From: Roseibium suaedae | Lineage (GTDB): Bacteria; Pseudomonadota; Alphaproteobacteria; Rhizobiales; Stappiaceae | NCBI RefSeq assembly: GCF_900142725.1 | Contig: NZ_FRBW01000005.1 | Location: forward strand, 124,001-188,000 | Direction: 5' to 3' | DNA length: 64,000 nt | Shown here: one piece after another, positions 1 to 9,418 of the stretch | Position numbering within the stretch: the stretch's first letter is position 1 | Layout: the number at the start of each line of letters is the position of its first letter | Position numbers and translations under genes: made by a program | The notes under the pieces: generated by a model | The model's input: only the letters and a program-made list of their open reading frames with translations | Databases searched by the model: none | What the model was told of the DNA's origin: nothing

Positions 1-6
1 CCAATG

Positions 7-27
7 ACCCGACTAATTTGATCGGGT
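7..27. promoter_or_regulatory. Putative Rrf2 operator upstream of the rrf2 gene
   Basis: This is an inverted repeat with arms ACCCGA and TCGGGT around a 9-nt core CTAATTTGA. It is preceded by CCAAT and lies about 50 bp before the GTG of the Rrf2 gene. The same layout, with core CTAATTCGA, recurs at 705-725 before the sulfate-binding protein gene. Autoregulation by the adjacent Rrf2 protein is inferred from the shared core; no binding data are visible. Confidence 0.6.
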
Positions 28-78
28 ATTGGAGCATCGCATCGGGGGCGGTGCGGGTTCTAGAAGTGTTGCCGGACA

Positions 79-528
79 GTGATCTCTCAGAAAGCGAAAT
101 ACGCCTTGCGGGCGCTGGTCTCTCTCGCCCGCATCGAGCAACCCGGCAAGGCCCTGTTCATATCGGACATCGCGGAAGAGCAGAGCATCCCGAAAAAGTT
201 TCTCGAGCAGATCCTGCTTGATCTCAAGCGTCACGGCATCGTTGTCTCCAAGCGCGGCAAGTCTGGCGGCTATCTTCTGCTGAAGCCAGCCAGTGAGATC
301 ACCTATGGCGAAGTGCTTCGCATCATCGATGGCCCGATCGCGCCCCTGCCTTGTCTGAGCCGGATCGCCTATCGCCGCTGTGACGATTGCTTGGATGAAA
401 CGGCCTGCGAAATCAGGCAGGTCTTTGCGCGAGTGACCGAAGCTACCCGGGACGTGCTCGACAAGACCACCATTGCCGACAGTCTCGCGTCTGCCGAAGG
501 TCTTCCTGACCCGGCTCTTGTCGACTAG
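79..528 (+). CDS. Rrf2 family transcriptional regulator (likely Fe-S sensing, controls sulfate uptake)
   Basis: This 149-residue protein has the Rrf2 winged helix at its N-terminus (residues 1-70: MISQKAKYAL, then the recognition stretch IPKKFLEQIL and the wing KSGGYLL). A cysteine cluster follows at C92, C101, C104 and C110, where IscR-type members bind an Fe-S cluster. The start is GTG, chosen because MISQKAKYAL is the usual family start. It precedes a sulfate ABC operon, and both genes carry the same palindromic operator, so the likely job is sulfur- or redox-responsive control of sulfate import. The ligand is not known from sequence. Length is normal for the family. Confidence 0.9.
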   Translation: MISQKAKYALRALVSLARIEQPGKALFISDIAEEQSIPKKFLEQILLDLKRHGIVVSKRGKSGGYLLLKPASEITYGEVLRIIDGPIAPLPCLSRIAYRRCDDCLDETACEIRQVFARVTEATRDVLDKTTIADSLASAEGLPDPALVD

Positions 529-704
529 CGCGCCTCTCTGGCAGCCAGATTCATCCTCTGCAATGCTCCGGTGAAAAGACCTGCGCGCTCTGCCCACGCA
601 CGGCTTGATGCCGCCTGCGAGGCGCATTCATCCGGATTTCTCTCCCTGTCATAGAATAGCATTTCAAAAAAACCGTCTAGTTTGGTCGAATTCCGCATTC
701 CAAT

Positions 705-725
705 ACTCTACTAATTCGATAGAGT
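705..725. promoter_or_regulatory. Putative Rrf2 operator upstream of the sulfate transport operon
   Basis: The inverted repeat has arms ACTCTA and TAGAGT around CTAATTCGA and is preceded by CCAAT. Core and spacing match the site at 7-27. It sits 27 bp before the start of the sulfate-binding protein gene, close enough to overlap its promoter or leader, so repression is the simplest reading (inference). Confidence 0.6.
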
Positions 726-751
726 TTACCTGTTAATGGGAGATACGGAAT

Positions 752-1780
752 ATGAAAGTCACTCGCAGAAACCTTCTACTCACCGTGCCGCTTCTGGCGG
801 TCTCACTTCAGTTTGCAGGTCCGGGTGCGGCTCACGCCCAGCAAACCCTGATCAACGTGTCCTACGATCCAACCCGCGAACTCTACCGGGATTTCAACGA
901 GGCCTTTTCACGGCATTGGCAAGCCGAGGGCCATGAGCCTGCCTCCATCAAGGTCACCCATGGCGGCTCAGGGTCTCAGGCCCGCAGCGTCATCGACGGC
1001 CTTGAGGCGGATGTCGTCACTCTGGCGCTTGAAGCCGATATCAACGCCATCGCCGAGAAGACGGGCAAGATCCGGCCCGACTGGCGGGGCACACTGCCGG
1101 ACAACAATGCCCCTTACACCTCGACGATTGTCTTCCTCGTCCGCAAGGGCAATCCGAAGGAGCTGAAGGATTGGGGTGATCTGACCCGGGACGGCATCGA
1201 AGTCATCACACCTAATCCGAAGACATCCGGCGGCGCCCGCTGGAACTTCCTTGCAGCCTGGGCCTGGGCCGAAAAGCAATATGGCGGTGACGAAGCCAAG
1301 GTCCGCGGCTATGTAACCGACCTGTTCAAGCATGTTCCCGTCCTTGACAGCGGCGCAAGAGGAGCCACCACCACCTTCGTCCAGCGCGGTATCGGCGATG
1401 TTCTGCTGGCCTGGGAGAACGAAGCTTTTCTGGCCATCGAGGAACTGGGACCTGATGCCTTCGACATCGTCGTTCCTTCCGTCTCGGTGAAAGCCGAGCC
1501 GCCGGTCGCCCTTGTCGACCAGGTGGTGGATGCCAAGGGAACGCGGGACCTGGCAACCGCCTATCTCACCTACCTCTACAGTGATGAAGGCCAGACGATT
1601 GCCGCCCGGCACTACTACCGGCCCTCAAACCCGAAAGCGGTCAGCGACAAGAGCCTGCTGGAGAAGTTCCCCGATCTGGACCTTGCGACCATCGAGGCCT
1701 TCGGCGGATGGGCCAAGGTCCAGCCGGAGTATTTCGGGGATGGCGGCATTTTCGATCAGATCTACAAGCCCGGAAACTGA
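752..1780 (+). CDS. sbp: Sulfate ABC transporter periplasmic sulfate-binding protein
   Basis: A 342-residue secreted solute-binding protein with signal peptide (residues 1-29, ending AHA-QQ). Family hallmarks are the N-terminal VSYDPTRELYRDFN, the THGGSGSQARSV segment that contacts the oxyanion, LEADVVTLAL, and GGARWNFLAAW, as in Sbp/CysP. It captures sulfate (possibly thiosulfate) for the CysT/CysW/CysA importer encoded directly downstream. GGGAG at 738-742 lies about 9 nt before the ATG. It is the first gene of the operon, under the operator at 705-725. Confidence 0.95.
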   Translation: MKVTRRNLLLTVPLLAVSLQFAGPGAAHAQQTLINVSYDPTRELYRDFNEAFSRHWQAEGHEPASIKVTHGGSGSQARSVIDGLEADVVTLALEADINAIAEKTGKIRPDWRGTLPDNNAPYTSTIVFLVRKGNPKELKDWGDLTRDGIEVITPNPKTSGGARWNFLAAWAWAEKQYGGDEAKVRGYVTDLFKHVPVLDSGARGATTTFVQRGIGDVLLAWENEAFLAIEELGPDAFDIVVPSVSVKAEPPVALVDQVVDAKGTRDLATAYLTYLYSDEGQTIAARHYYRPSNPKAVSDKSLLEKFPDLDLATIEAFGGWAKVQPEYFGDGGIFDQIYKPGN

Positions 1781-1782
1781 CC

Positions 1783-2640
1783 ATGACCACCGTCCTCTCC
1801 ACCCGCTGGCGGTGGCGAAGCAGCAACGTTATCCCGGGTTTCGGGATAACGTTCGGCTTCACCCTCTTCTATCTCAGTCTTGTGGTGCTGATCCCGCTCG
1901 CCTGCCTGGGCTGGCGGGCAGCCTCCCTTGGCGGAGCTGACCTTGCAAGCCTTGGATCAGACCCCCGGGTGCTGAGCGCGCTTGCGACCAGCTTCTGGAC
2001 CGCCTTTGCAGCGGCCGCCGTCAATGTGGTCTTCGGACTGATCGTCGCCTGGGTGATGGTGCGTTACCGTTTCCCCGGGCGGCGGTTGCTCGATGCCGCA
2101 GTCGACCTGCCTTTTGCACTGCCAACCGCCGTGGCAGGCATTGCGCTTACCGCCATCTATGCCCCCAACGGCTGGATCGGACAGTTTCTCCAGCCCTATG
2201 GTCTTCGCATCGCCTACACGCCCCTCGGCATTGTAATTGCGCTGGTGTTCATCGGCTTGCCCTTCGTAGTGCGGACCGTTCAGCCGGTGATGGAGGAATT
2301 GAACCGGGACGTGGAAGAAGCCGCAGCAACGCTGGGAGCCTCACGGCTGCAGACGCTCTTTCGCGTCGTTCTCCCAAGCCTTGCGCCCGCGCTTCTGACC
2401 GGCTTCGCGCTGTCTCTCGGCCGGGGCGTCGGAGAATACGGCTCGGTGATCTTCATCGCCGGAAACATCCCTTATGTCTCTGAAATCGCACCACTTCTGA
2501 TCGTCATGCGGCTAGAGGAATACAATTACGCCGCAGCGACAGCGATTGGCTCGATCATGCTGTCCCTGTCCTTCCTGGTGCTCTTGCTCATCAATCTCAT
2601 CCAGGCCTGGAGCCGCAGGAGGTTTGGCCATGTCCTCTAA
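1783..2640 (+). CDS. cysT: Sulfate ABC transporter permease CysT
   Basis: A 285-residue inner-membrane permease of the CysT/CysU family with about six transmembrane segments. The cytoplasmic coupling loop [21 protein letters not shown] is the EAA motif that contacts the ATPase. The start ATG at 1783 lies two bases after the sbp stop; an in-frame upstream extension lies inside sbp and was discarded. It forms the channel with CysW for ATP-driven sulfate uptake. Its end overlaps cysW by 11 bp. Confidence 0.95.
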   Translation: MTTVLSTRWRWRSSNVIPGFGITFGFTLFYLSLVVLIPLACLGWRAASLGGADLASLGSDPRVLSALATSFWTAFAAAAVNVVFGLIVAWVMVRYRFPGRRLLDAAVDLPFALPTAVAGIALTAIYAPNGWIGQFLQPYGLRIAYTPLGIVIALVFIGLPFVVRTVQPVMEELNRDVEEAAATLGASRLQTLFRVVLPSLAPALLTGFALSLGRGVGEYGSVIFIAGNIPYVSEIAPLLIVMRLEEYNYAAATAIGSIMLSLSFLVLLLINLIQAWSRRRFGHVL

Positions 2641-3508
2641 ATCCGTGCCCCCCACCGCGCCCATCGTCTTCCGGGATGCCACCAGCGAAAGCCCCCTCCT
2701 TAAGGCGGGCCTCATTGCGGTTGCCGCCGTCTTTCTGGCCCTGGTGCTGTTTCTGCCGCTGGCGGCTGTCTTTTCCGAAGCCCTCCGGCGTGGACCAACT
2801 GCCGCGCTGGCCGCCTTGTCTGAGGCCGATGCACTTGCCGCAATCCGGCTGACCGTCACCGTCGCCCTGATCTCGGTGCCTCTCAATCTGGTATTTGGTG
2901 TGTCGGCTGCCTGGGCAATCGCCAAGTTCGACTTCAAGGGTAAGACATTCCTGATCACCCTTATTGATCTGCCCTTCTCCGTCTCACCAGTGATCGCAGG
3001 GCTGGTCTATATCCTGCTCTTCGGAACCGGCAGTCTGTTTGCCCCCTATATGCAAAGCGCAGGCGTGCAGATCCTGTTTGCCGTGCCCGGCGTTGTTCTG
3101 GCCACGATCTTCGTCACCTTTCCCTTCGTCGCGCGGGAGCTGATCCCGCTCATGCAGGATCAGGGCACAGGTGACGAGGAGGCGGCCCTGTCCCTTGGGG
3201 CCAGCGGATGGCAGACCTTCCGTCTAGTGACCCTGCCCAACATCAAATGGGGACTGCTTTACGGCGTACTGCTCTGCAACGCCCGGGCGATGGGCGAATT
3301 CGGGGCCGTTTCCGTGGTGTCCGGGCGCCTGCGTGGCGAGACCGTGACCATGCCGCTGCAGGTCGAAATTCTCTACAATGAGTACAATTTCGTAGCCGCC
3401 TTTGCAGTCGCCTCAGTCTTGGCGCTCCTCGCCCTGTTGACGCTCGGCCTCAAGGCCCTCCTGGAGCAGGTCTACGGCCGCAATCATACCGGCAGCTCCA
3501 AACACTGA
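2630..3508 (+). CDS. cysW: Sulfate ABC transporter permease CysW
   Basis: A 292-residue inner-membrane protein and the second half of the sulfate channel. Hydrophobic segments run through the protein and the EAA loop reads [20 protein letters not shown]. The ATG at 2630 is preceded by AGGAGG at 2617-2622 and lies inside the last codons of cysT, so translation is coupled. The stop overlaps a possible upstream start of cysA (TGATG at 3506-3510). Confidence 0.95.
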   Translation: MSSKSVPPTAPIVFRDATSESPLLKAGLIAVAAVFLALVLFLPLAAVFSEALRRGPTAALAALSEADALAAIRLTVTVALISVPLNLVFGVSAAWAIAKFDFKGKTFLITLIDLPFSVSPVIAGLVYILLFGTGSLFAPYMQSAGVQILFAVPGVVLATIFVTFPFVARELIPLMQDQGTGDEEAALSLGASGWQTFRLVTLPNIKWGLLYGVLLCNARAMGEFGAVSVVSGRLRGETVTMPLQVEILYNEYNFVAAFAVASVLALLALLTLGLKALLEQVYGRNHTGSSKH

Positions 3509-3573
3509 TGGCTTTCCCGTTGTCCCGCGCCGCCGCATCCCCGCCGCCGCCGGCAACCTCTGGAGTTCACGAA

Positions 3574-4617
3574 ATGAATCTTCATATTCGCGGCATCCGC
3601 AAGGATTTCGACCGCTTTGCCGCTCTGGACGGCGTTTCCCTGGATATTGCTTCGGGCGAACTGATCGCTCTGCTCGGACCATCCGGCTCCGGCAAGACAA
3701 CCCTTCTGCGGTTGATTGCCGGTCTCGACTTTCCGACCGATGGGTCGGTCTTTTTTGGAGAGGAAGATGCCTCACGCAAATCTGTTCAAGAGCGAAATAT
3801 CGGCTTCGTCTTCCAGCACTACGCCCTCTTCCGGCACATGACCGTTGCCGAAAACATCGGCTTCGGCCTCAAGGTCCGGCCTTCCAGAGAACGGCTTTCC
3901 AGGACGGAGATCCGCGCTCGCGCCAAAAAGCTGCTTGAACTGGTGCAGCTCCCGGGCCTTGAGAACCGCTATCCTGCGCAGCTTTCCGGCGGACAGCGGC
4001 AGCGGGTTGCTCTGGCACGTGCCCTCGCCGTCGAACCGCGCATTCTGCTTCTGGACGAGCCCTTCGGCGCGCTCGACGCCCAGGTGCGGCGGGATCTGCG
4101 CCGCTGGCTGAGAGACATCCATGATACGACCGGCCACACCAGCGTGTTCGTGACCCATGATCAGGAAGAGGCTCTGGAACTCGCAGACCGGCTGGTCGTC
4201 ATGAACAAGGGCAGGATCGAGCAAATCGGAACGGCCGACGAGATTTACGACGAGCCAGTCTCGCCCTTTGTCTACAGCTTCATCGGGGAATCCAGTCAGT
4301 TGCCTGTCCGCATCGTCAATGGTGAAATCTGGCTGGAAGACCGGACCATTGGCCTTCGCACCCACGATCAGAGTAACAGCGAGGGCGCATTCTACTTCCG
4401 TCCGCATGACGTGGACATTCTGGACGGATGCGGAGGCTGTCTCGCAGGAACCGTACTCTCAAGCCGGCGGGTTGCTGGAACCCGGCGGGTAGAGCTGGCA
4501 ATCGGCGGACCGCAACACAGGGTGGAGATCGATCTTCCGGCAGACCATCCGGCCGCCACCCGCAGCCGCATCGCCTTCCGGCCAAAACACTGGAAGGTTT
4601 TCGCGGAGCGTTCCTGA
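3574..4617 (+). CDS. cysA: Sulfate ABC transporter ATP-binding protein CysA
   Basis: A 347-residue ATPase with Walker [10 protein letters not shown], signature [14 protein letters not shown], Walker [13 protein letters not shown] and switch histidine in [13 protein letters not shown], followed by a C-terminal TOBE-like region typical of CysA. An ATG at 3508, coupled to the cysW stop, would add 22 proline- and alanine-rich residues. The start at 3574 is preferred because GGAG lies 8 nt upstream and [12 protein letters not shown] matches the normal family N-terminus. It energises sulfate import with CysT/CysW. Confidence 0.94.
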   Translation: MNLHIRGIRKDFDRFAALDGVSLDIASGELIALLGPSGSGKTTLLRLIAGLDFPTDGSVFFGEEDASRKSVQERNIGFVFQHYALFRHMTVAENIGFGLKVRPSRERLSRTEIRARAKKLLELVQLPGLENRYPAQLSGGQRQRVALARALAVEPRILLLDEPFGALDAQVRRDLRRWLRDIHDTTGHTSVFVTHDQEEALELADRLVVMNKGRIEQIGTADEIYDEPVSPFVYSFIGESSQLPVRIVNGEIWLEDRTIGLRTHDQSNSEGAFYFRPHDVDILDGCGGCLAGTVLSSRRVAGTRRVELAIGGPQHRVEIDLPADHPAATRSRIAFRPKHWKVFAERS

Positions 4618-4766
4618 AAGCTGGCCATCGGCACACACTTGGGCTCATTGGGCTGGCAAGGAAATCAGACTTCCGCCAGCCCCCCATTTCTAAGCGCTTT
4701 TCTCTGTCTCTGGCATGTCCTATAGACAAGGCGACCCTTTCAATCTCTTCTGATTTGAGATCCCTG

Positions 4767-5363
4767 ATGTTTAACAAGCTTTTCCCGCTCCGTCTGACTG
4801 CCTCCACCATCAGCCTTGCAACCGCTTTGGTTATGGCAAGCCCGGCATTCGCCGCCTCGCCGGCCAACAAGCCCGCCTCCGGTGCTCCTCAGAGCACAAC
4901 GGCAACCTATGGCAACTGGGTGCTGCGTTGCGTTCAGATGGCAACGGGCGCTGCCGATGCATCGGGCGCACAGGCGACCGTCAACAGCTGCGAGATCATT
5001 CACACGGTGCAGGTTCAGGGCCAGAATGCGCCCTTCACCCAGATCGCGATCGGCCGCCTCCCCGGTCAGCAAGAGCTGATCCTGACGGCCGTCGTCCCGG
5101 TGAATGTCACCCTGCCTGGCCAGATCAACCTCAGCAGCACGGAAGAAGGCAAGGAAACGAAAGTTGCCGACCTTGCCTGGACCCGTTGCACGCCCGGTGG
5201 CTGCTTTGCGGATGTGAAGCCGGACGAAGCCATGCTCAAGTCCGTCCGCTCTGTTGAAGCTGGCGTTCTGAAGTTTCAGGATTCCGCGGGCAACCTGATC
5301 GGCGTGCCCCTGTCCTTCAACGGCCTCGACCAGGCCCTGACTGCCCTCGACCAGCAGAAGTAA
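4767..5363 (+). CDS. Invasion-associated locus B (IalB) family protein
   Basis: A secreted protein of 198 residues with a signal peptide (residues 1-29, cleaved near AFA-AS). It carries the IalB fold hallmarks YGNWVLRC near the start, a mid-protein QIAIGRLPG, and the second cysteine pair in TRCTPGGCFADV. IalB family proteins are periplasmic or surface proteins common in alphaproteobacteria; the name comes from Bartonella, and free-living species carry many paralogues of unknown role. It stands alone between cysA and a bidirectional terminator. Confidence 0.85.
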   Translation: MFNKLFPLRLTASTISLATALVMASPAFAASPANKPASGAPQSTTATYGNWVLRCVQMATGAADASGAQATVNSCEIIHTVQVQGQNAPFTQIAIGRLPGQQELILTAVVPVNVTLPGQINLSSTEEGKETKVADLAWTRCTPGGCFADVKPDEAMLKSVRSVEAGVLKFQDSAGNLIGVPLSFNGLDQALTALDQQK

Positions 5364-5434
5364 CGCTCTTCCCGAGTTTGCAGTTCAGGACATGCGCCGG
5401 ACACGGTGCTTGATGGCCGCATTGGATAAAGAAA

Positions 5435-5462
5435 ACGCCCGCACAATCACTTGTGCGGGCGT
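5435..5462. terminator. Bidirectional rho-independent terminator between ialB and hipA
   Basis: A perfect 12-bp stem (ACGCCCGCACAA with TTGTGCGGGCGT) closes a TCAC loop. A-rich sequence precedes it and TCTTCATTT follows. It lies between two convergent genes and can serve both strands. Confidence 0.75.
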
Positions 5463-5494
5463 CTTCATTTCAGCAATGGCCATCCGGAAACAGG

Positions 5495-6781
5495 TCACCC
5501 GAAGGCGGGAACTGGCCCGTAGCCTTCGAAGGCATAAGGGTTCAGGAACTGCCTGCCTTCAAAGAAGCGCCGCTCCAGTTCTGTCATGCCTGCAGCGTCA
5601 CAGATATCCCGCCAATGCGCGAGGATCGTCGCAACCTGAGCATCGATGATCCTGCGGGCCTCCTGCGGCGCAAGCAGGAAGGCCGGTGCCGCCTTCAGCG
5701 CCAGGAGCAGCTGGGAACTGCGGGCATTGTCCGCAATGATCATCGCCTGATTGGCCCGCTCCCCGCCCCGTGTCTGCGGCGCAACGTCATAGACCGGCGT
5801 CAGGGAGAGCGCCTTGCCATCCCAGAACGCAGCATGATTGCGGGCATGGTCATCCGTGTTGCCGACCAGAATGTTGAAGGTCATCCGGGAGAACAGCTCC
5901 ACCAGATCCCGGGAAGGGTCCGAGAAATCCCTGCGGATCAGCTGCGCAAGCATCTGATAGGAAATATGATGCGCCGACATCTCGTGTTCCTGTGTCCAGG
6001 TGAGAGCTGACACCATAGCCCGGCGCTTCCAGCTTCCCTCTCCCGCAGACACACGGTCAAACCGCTCAACCAGCAGCACGTCCCGGTCAAGCACCTGGGC
6101 GATCTCGACCGGCGCGGCATTCAGACCTGCAGCCTGCGCCAGTTTCATGGCCGCAAACTCGCCCTTCACCATCGCAAAGACGTCGTTGGAGGCAGAGAAC
6201 TTGGCGATCATCTTGCGCGCCCGCCCATCCGTCACGTCGTTCAGGAGCGCCTTCGGCCTTGCCCCGCCAATGGAACTGCCATGGAGGATGGTCCGGTCAA
6301 GTGCAGGCGGCACGGGCTCCCCGGCGGCAATCCTGTCTGCAAACTCAAGAAGATCCTGCAAGGACGCATTATCCCCCTCTCTCGGCACGAAGTGCGTTGC
6401 AGATGCCTGAAAATCAAGCGCGCCAATACGATCCGAGCCGGAATGCAGCATGAAGGTCATTTCGCCAAAGCTGTCTTCGTTGATCGCCTCCCGGCGCTGG
6501 CCCAGCAGATCATGAATGATGACCCGGCGGCCCCAGCGGTCAGGCAGCGCATCGCGCAGGCTCGGAGCAAGTCCATGGCCGGAAGGAGGATCGATCACGC
6601 CGGATTCAAGGGGCAAATCCAGGTTGAACACCGGAATGGCGTCTGCGCGAGCCAGATAACTGCGGCCGTAATTGAAATAGATGATCCCGTCCCGCTCGGC
6701 CACGCGGCCGGCGACGACCGGATCCACCTGCCCCGGCAGCCAGATCCAGACGAACAGCTCCTTCGGCTCAGAAATCATCAT
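5495..6781 (-). CDS. hipA: HipA-like serine/threonine kinase toxin
   Basis: A 428-residue protein with the HipA N-subdomain (residues 5-105) and kinase core. The glycine-rich GSSIGGARPKALL (168-180) holds the serine that is autophosphorylated in Escherichia coli HipA. The catalytic NTDDHARNH (308-316, likely D310) and metal-binding YDVAP (331-335, D332) are intact, so the kinase is predicted to be active. HipA toxins phosphorylate translation-related targets (GltX in E. coli) and promote dormancy. The upstream hipB overlaps its start by 14 bp. On a plasmid it may also act in maintenance (inference). Confidence 0.92.
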   Translation of the reverse strand: MMISEPKELFVWIWLPGQVDPVVAGRVAERDGIIYFNYGRSYLARADAIPVFNLDLPLESGVIDPPSGHGLAPSLRDALPDRWGRRVIIHDLLGQRREAINEDSFGEMTFMLHSGSDRIGALDFQASATHFVPREGDNASLQDLLEFADRIAAGEPVPPALDRTILHGSSIGGARPKALLNDVTDGRARKMIAKFSASNDVFAMVKGEFAAMKLAQAAGLNAAPVEIAQVLDRDVLLVERFDRVSAGEGSWKRRAMVSALTWTQEHEMSAHHISYQMLAQLIRRDFSDPSRDLVELFSRMTFNILVGNTDDHARNHAAFWDGKALSLTPVYDVAPQTRGGERANQAMIIADNARSSQLLLALKAAPAFLLAPQEARRIIDAQVATILAHWRDICDAAGMTELERRFFEGRQFLNPYAFEGYGPVPAFG

Positions 6782-7097
6782 TCAGCTCCGGCCTGCGGGC
6801 ATGAACTCTCTGGGGCAGCAAATTGAGCTTGATCCGCGTTTCCGCCAGCCTTTCATCGATTGCCTGAGCACCGCCGAAGAGATCGAGACCCACCAGCTGG
6901 GCAGCCTCAAAGACAAAGCCGATGGCAACGGTCGGCTGGCCTGCTTCGATCGCCCTCACCGTCTTGCGGGCACAGCCAAGGCGCCGCGCAAGCTCGTCTT
7001 CGCTCCAGCCGCGCAGCTTGCGTCCAGCCTGTATTTCCGCCGCCAGCAATCGCAATCCGTTATGCGCGGAAAGCGACAGAGTGCCGAACTTGTCCAT
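6768..7097 (-). CDS. hipB: HipB-like XRE antitoxin and repressor
   Basis: A 109-residue protein with an XRE/Cro helix-turn-helix at about residues 25-75 (EIQAGRKLRGWSEDELARRLG, then CARKTVRAIEAGQPT). It should bind its own promoter and neutralise HipA. The start at 7097 was preferred to one at 7217 because AGGAGG lies upstream and the longer reading would translate through the repeated promoter elements. The stop overlaps the hipA start, which fits coupled antitoxin-toxin expression. Confidence 0.85.
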   Translation of the reverse strand: MDKFGTLSLSAHNGLRLLAAEIQAGRKLRGWSEDELARRLGCARKTVRAIEAGQPTVAIGFVFEAAQLVGLDLFGGAQAIDERLAETRIKLNLLPQRVHARRPELNDDF

Positions 7098-7210
7098 TTC
7101 CAGCTCTTTGCCTCCTGAAAGATACAAAACTTCACCGTTTGTACCCCTCAGGGAACATAGGACAGAACGCTGAACCGCACAAGCCACACCATAGATATTG
7201 CGCCCCATAA

Positions 7211-7249
7211 GATACAATAGTCAAATTAATGTATCTCTTAGGATACAAG
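7211..7249. promoter_or_regulatory. Putative HipB operator repeats
   Basis: GATACAA occurs at 7211 and 7242, and the inverted form GTATC at 7231. Together they give overlapping inverted repeats (GATAC, 15 nt, GTATC; and GTATC-TCTTAG-GATAC). A further GATACAA lies at 7121, just before hipB. Clustered short palindromes before a hipB gene fit autorepression. The spacing differs from the E. coli hip operator, so the assignment is tentative. Confidence 0.5.
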
Positions 7250-7296
7250 CCCATAAGGATGACTAAACCAGCCAAGGAAAAGGGAAAACCAGCGCA

Positions 7297-9258
7297 CTAG
7301 CGGGACAACTCATTCCGGTAGGCCTCAAGAGCGGCAACTCCCGGATTGGCAAGAAGAGCCTTTTGCAAACTCATCTGCGCACCAGCCATATCTCCCACCG
7401 CCATCTTGATCCGCACCTGCATGATCCAGGCATCGACCAATTGGGGATCGAGCCTTGCCGCCTCTTCGAAAGCGGCAACTGCAGCCCTCGCATCCCGCAA
7501 CACCAGCGCTGTACCGCCAAGCACAAGATGCACCTCGGGGAAATCCGCCTTAAAGGCCAATGACTGCTGCCATTCGCCCATGGCCTTGCGCGCAGAGGCG
7601 GACATTTTCGGCGGCATCTGGGCAATTGGAGCGCCAATGAACAGCCGGGCCGCAGCAATGCGGACGGCCTTCACCGGATCGTCCAGCGCGGGAATGGCGC
7701 GGGAAATACGATCCATCGGCGTGGCCTGCTGCTGCAGCGTCAAGGCTGCGGCCCGAACAAGCGGATCCGGATCCTCGATGAGGCTCGCAGCCTCAGAGGT
7801 AATCTCGGGTGTTGCCGCACTCATCAGCAGGTCCAGCGCAGAGGCGCGCACGATGCCCGGAAAGCTCGCCTGTTTGGCAATGCCGAGAAGGTCACCGCTC
7901 ATGCCCGAGGCATTTTCCCGCGCTTCAGCAAAGACCTCTCCAAAATGAGGTCCGCGATGGGTGCTATCTGGAAACCACTTTTCCAGTTCGCCAGCCGCCC
8001 ACGCGGCGCCCTTGTCCGCATGGCAGTCCGTACATGCATCCGGTGTGCCGAGCTTGTCGGAGAGATCAGGACGGGGAACGCGGAAAGAGTGATCCCTGCG
8101 GCCATCAATGCCCATATAGACCCGTTCGATCATGTGACAGGACTTGCACTCCGCACCAGCCGTGCCCTGCTCATGAAAGTGGTGGGACGGATCATCATAA
8201 AGCCGTGCCTGCAGCGCCGGGAAAGCCGGGTTGGCGGCCGGGCTATGGCATTGGGTACAGACCGCGTTGCCCTCCGCCTTCAACTGGCCGGAATGCGGAT
8301 CGTGACAATTGGTGCAGGTGACGCCATTGGCATACATCTTCGACTGCAGGAACGAGCCATAGACATAGACCTCGTCCAGGATCTGGCCATCGGCGTGATA
8401 AAGCCCAGCCTGCAAGGGCGACAGACGATAGGCATCATGGAACGGTGTGCCTGGCAGCGGATTGCCATCCTCAAACGCCTCGCGGCGGGAGTGACAGCTT
8501 GCGCATTGCTGGAGCTCGGTCTGTGGCAGCCCCTTGGCAAAGTCGATCAGAAGGCCCTTGGAGCCCGTCCCGGGAAAGGGACTGACAGCAGCAGGGTCGC
8601 GGGCCCAGGCGACATGCGCCTCTCCGGGGCCATGACAAGCCTCGCAACCAACGCCTATTTCTGCCTGCCGGCTGGAGTAGGTCCGGGTCGCTGGGCTGTA
8701 GTTCTTTTCGAAACCCGTGGCGTGACATTCAGCGCAGCGTCCGTTCCAGTTCTTATAGGGACCGGTCCAATGCAACCCGTCGTTCGCTTCCGGCGCCTGG
8801 TCGCCATAGAGATGGTACCAGCGCCGCTTGATCTGATCCCAGACCACGTCAAACGACTGGATCCGTCCCGGTTCGGTCTCGACCAGATATTGCTGCAACG
8901 GCGTGATGCCATCAACGCCGACAACCTTGAACGTCTTCGGTTCGCCCGCGACATCGCTGGTTTCAATGAAATAGCTGCCGTCTTTTGTGAAGAACCGGCT
9001 GGTCGTGCCATTGTGCTCAAAACGGACGTTGCCAAAGTCGCCGTCAACCGTATCTGGCCCCGGTTCCATCCAGGCGTGGGCATGATGGGACTTGCGCCAG
9101 GATGCTGCCTCGCCCTCATGGCACCCAGAGCAGGAAGCGGTGCCAGTATAGGCCGGTGTGGGAGTCCCCTGAGACGTCTGGGCGAAGGAAGCTCCGGAAA
9201 GACTGAAAAAAGCCAGGGCGATCAGGCACGCAACAACGGTCATGGCCAGTCTGGTCAT
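7297..9258 (-). CDS. Secreted octaheme cytochrome c with C-terminal HEAT/TPR-like region
   Basis: Counted from the Met at 9258, this 653-residue protein has a clear signal peptide (MTRLAMTVVACLIALAFF, ending near SFA-QT). It then has eight CxxCH haem motifs at C43, C175, C205, C252, C315, C334, C371 and C409. Residues from about 430 to the end carry no haem motif and look alpha-helical, with HEAT-like (EDPDPLVRAAALTLQQ, DPVKAVRIAAARLF) and TPR-like (FEEAARLDPQLVDAW) repeats. A Met at 9321 would add 21 polar residues. It resembles c554-type multihaem cytochromes fused to repeat domains. Electron transfer in the periplasm is likely; substrate unknown. It is the last gene of the minus-strand cluster. 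Confidence 0.85.
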   Translation of the reverse strand: MTRLAMTVVACLIALAFFSLSGASFAQTSQGTPTPAYTGTASCSGCHEGEAASWRKSHHAHAWMEPGPDTVDGDFGNVRFEHNGTTSRFFTKDGSYFIETSDVAGEPKTFKVVGVDGITPLQQYLVETEPGRIQSFDVVWDQIKRRWYHLYGDQAPEANDGLHWTGPYKNWNGRCAECHATGFEKNYSPATRTYSSRQAEIGVGCEACHGPGEAHVAWARDPAAVSPFPGTGSKGLLIDFAKGLPQTELQQCASCHSRREAFEDGNPLPGTPFHDAYRLSPLQAGLYHADGQILDEVYVYGSFLQSKMYANGVTCTNCHDPHSGQLKAEGNAVCTQCHSPAANPAFPALQARLYDDPSHHFHEQGTAGAECKSCHMIERVYMGIDGRRDHSFRVPRPDLSDKLGTPDACTDCHADKGAAWAAGELEKWFPDSTHRGPHFGEVFAEARENASGMSGDLLGIAKQASFPGIVRASALDLLMSAATPEITSEAASLIEDPDPLVRAAALTLQQQATPMDRISRAIPALDDPVKAVRIAAARLFIGAPIAQMPPKMSASARKAMGEWQQSLAFKADFPEVHLVLGGTALVLRDARAAVAAFEEAARLDPQLVDAWIMQVRIKMAVGDMAGAQMSLQKALLANPGVAALEAYRNELSR

Positions 9259-9418
9259 CAGAGTTCTGCGTCCCGTTTCAGGTTCCGCTTCCACCGTGGC
9301 ATCCCGAACTTGCCAGGACATGGGCTTCGGCTATCTGGCTACAATTCCAATGGGTTGTATATAACCAGACATTGCCACCTATTTGCGAGCAGGAAGTTAA
9401 TTCCCTGCCTCATCCCTT

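Noticed and set aside
13..627. 204-residue minus-strand frame at the window start
   Set aside because: It runs opposite to the Rrf2 gene and has no recognised domain.
7231..7246. E. coli-type HipB operator (TATCC-N8-GGATA)
   Set aside because: The spacing and one base differ, so only a generic hip operator is suggested.
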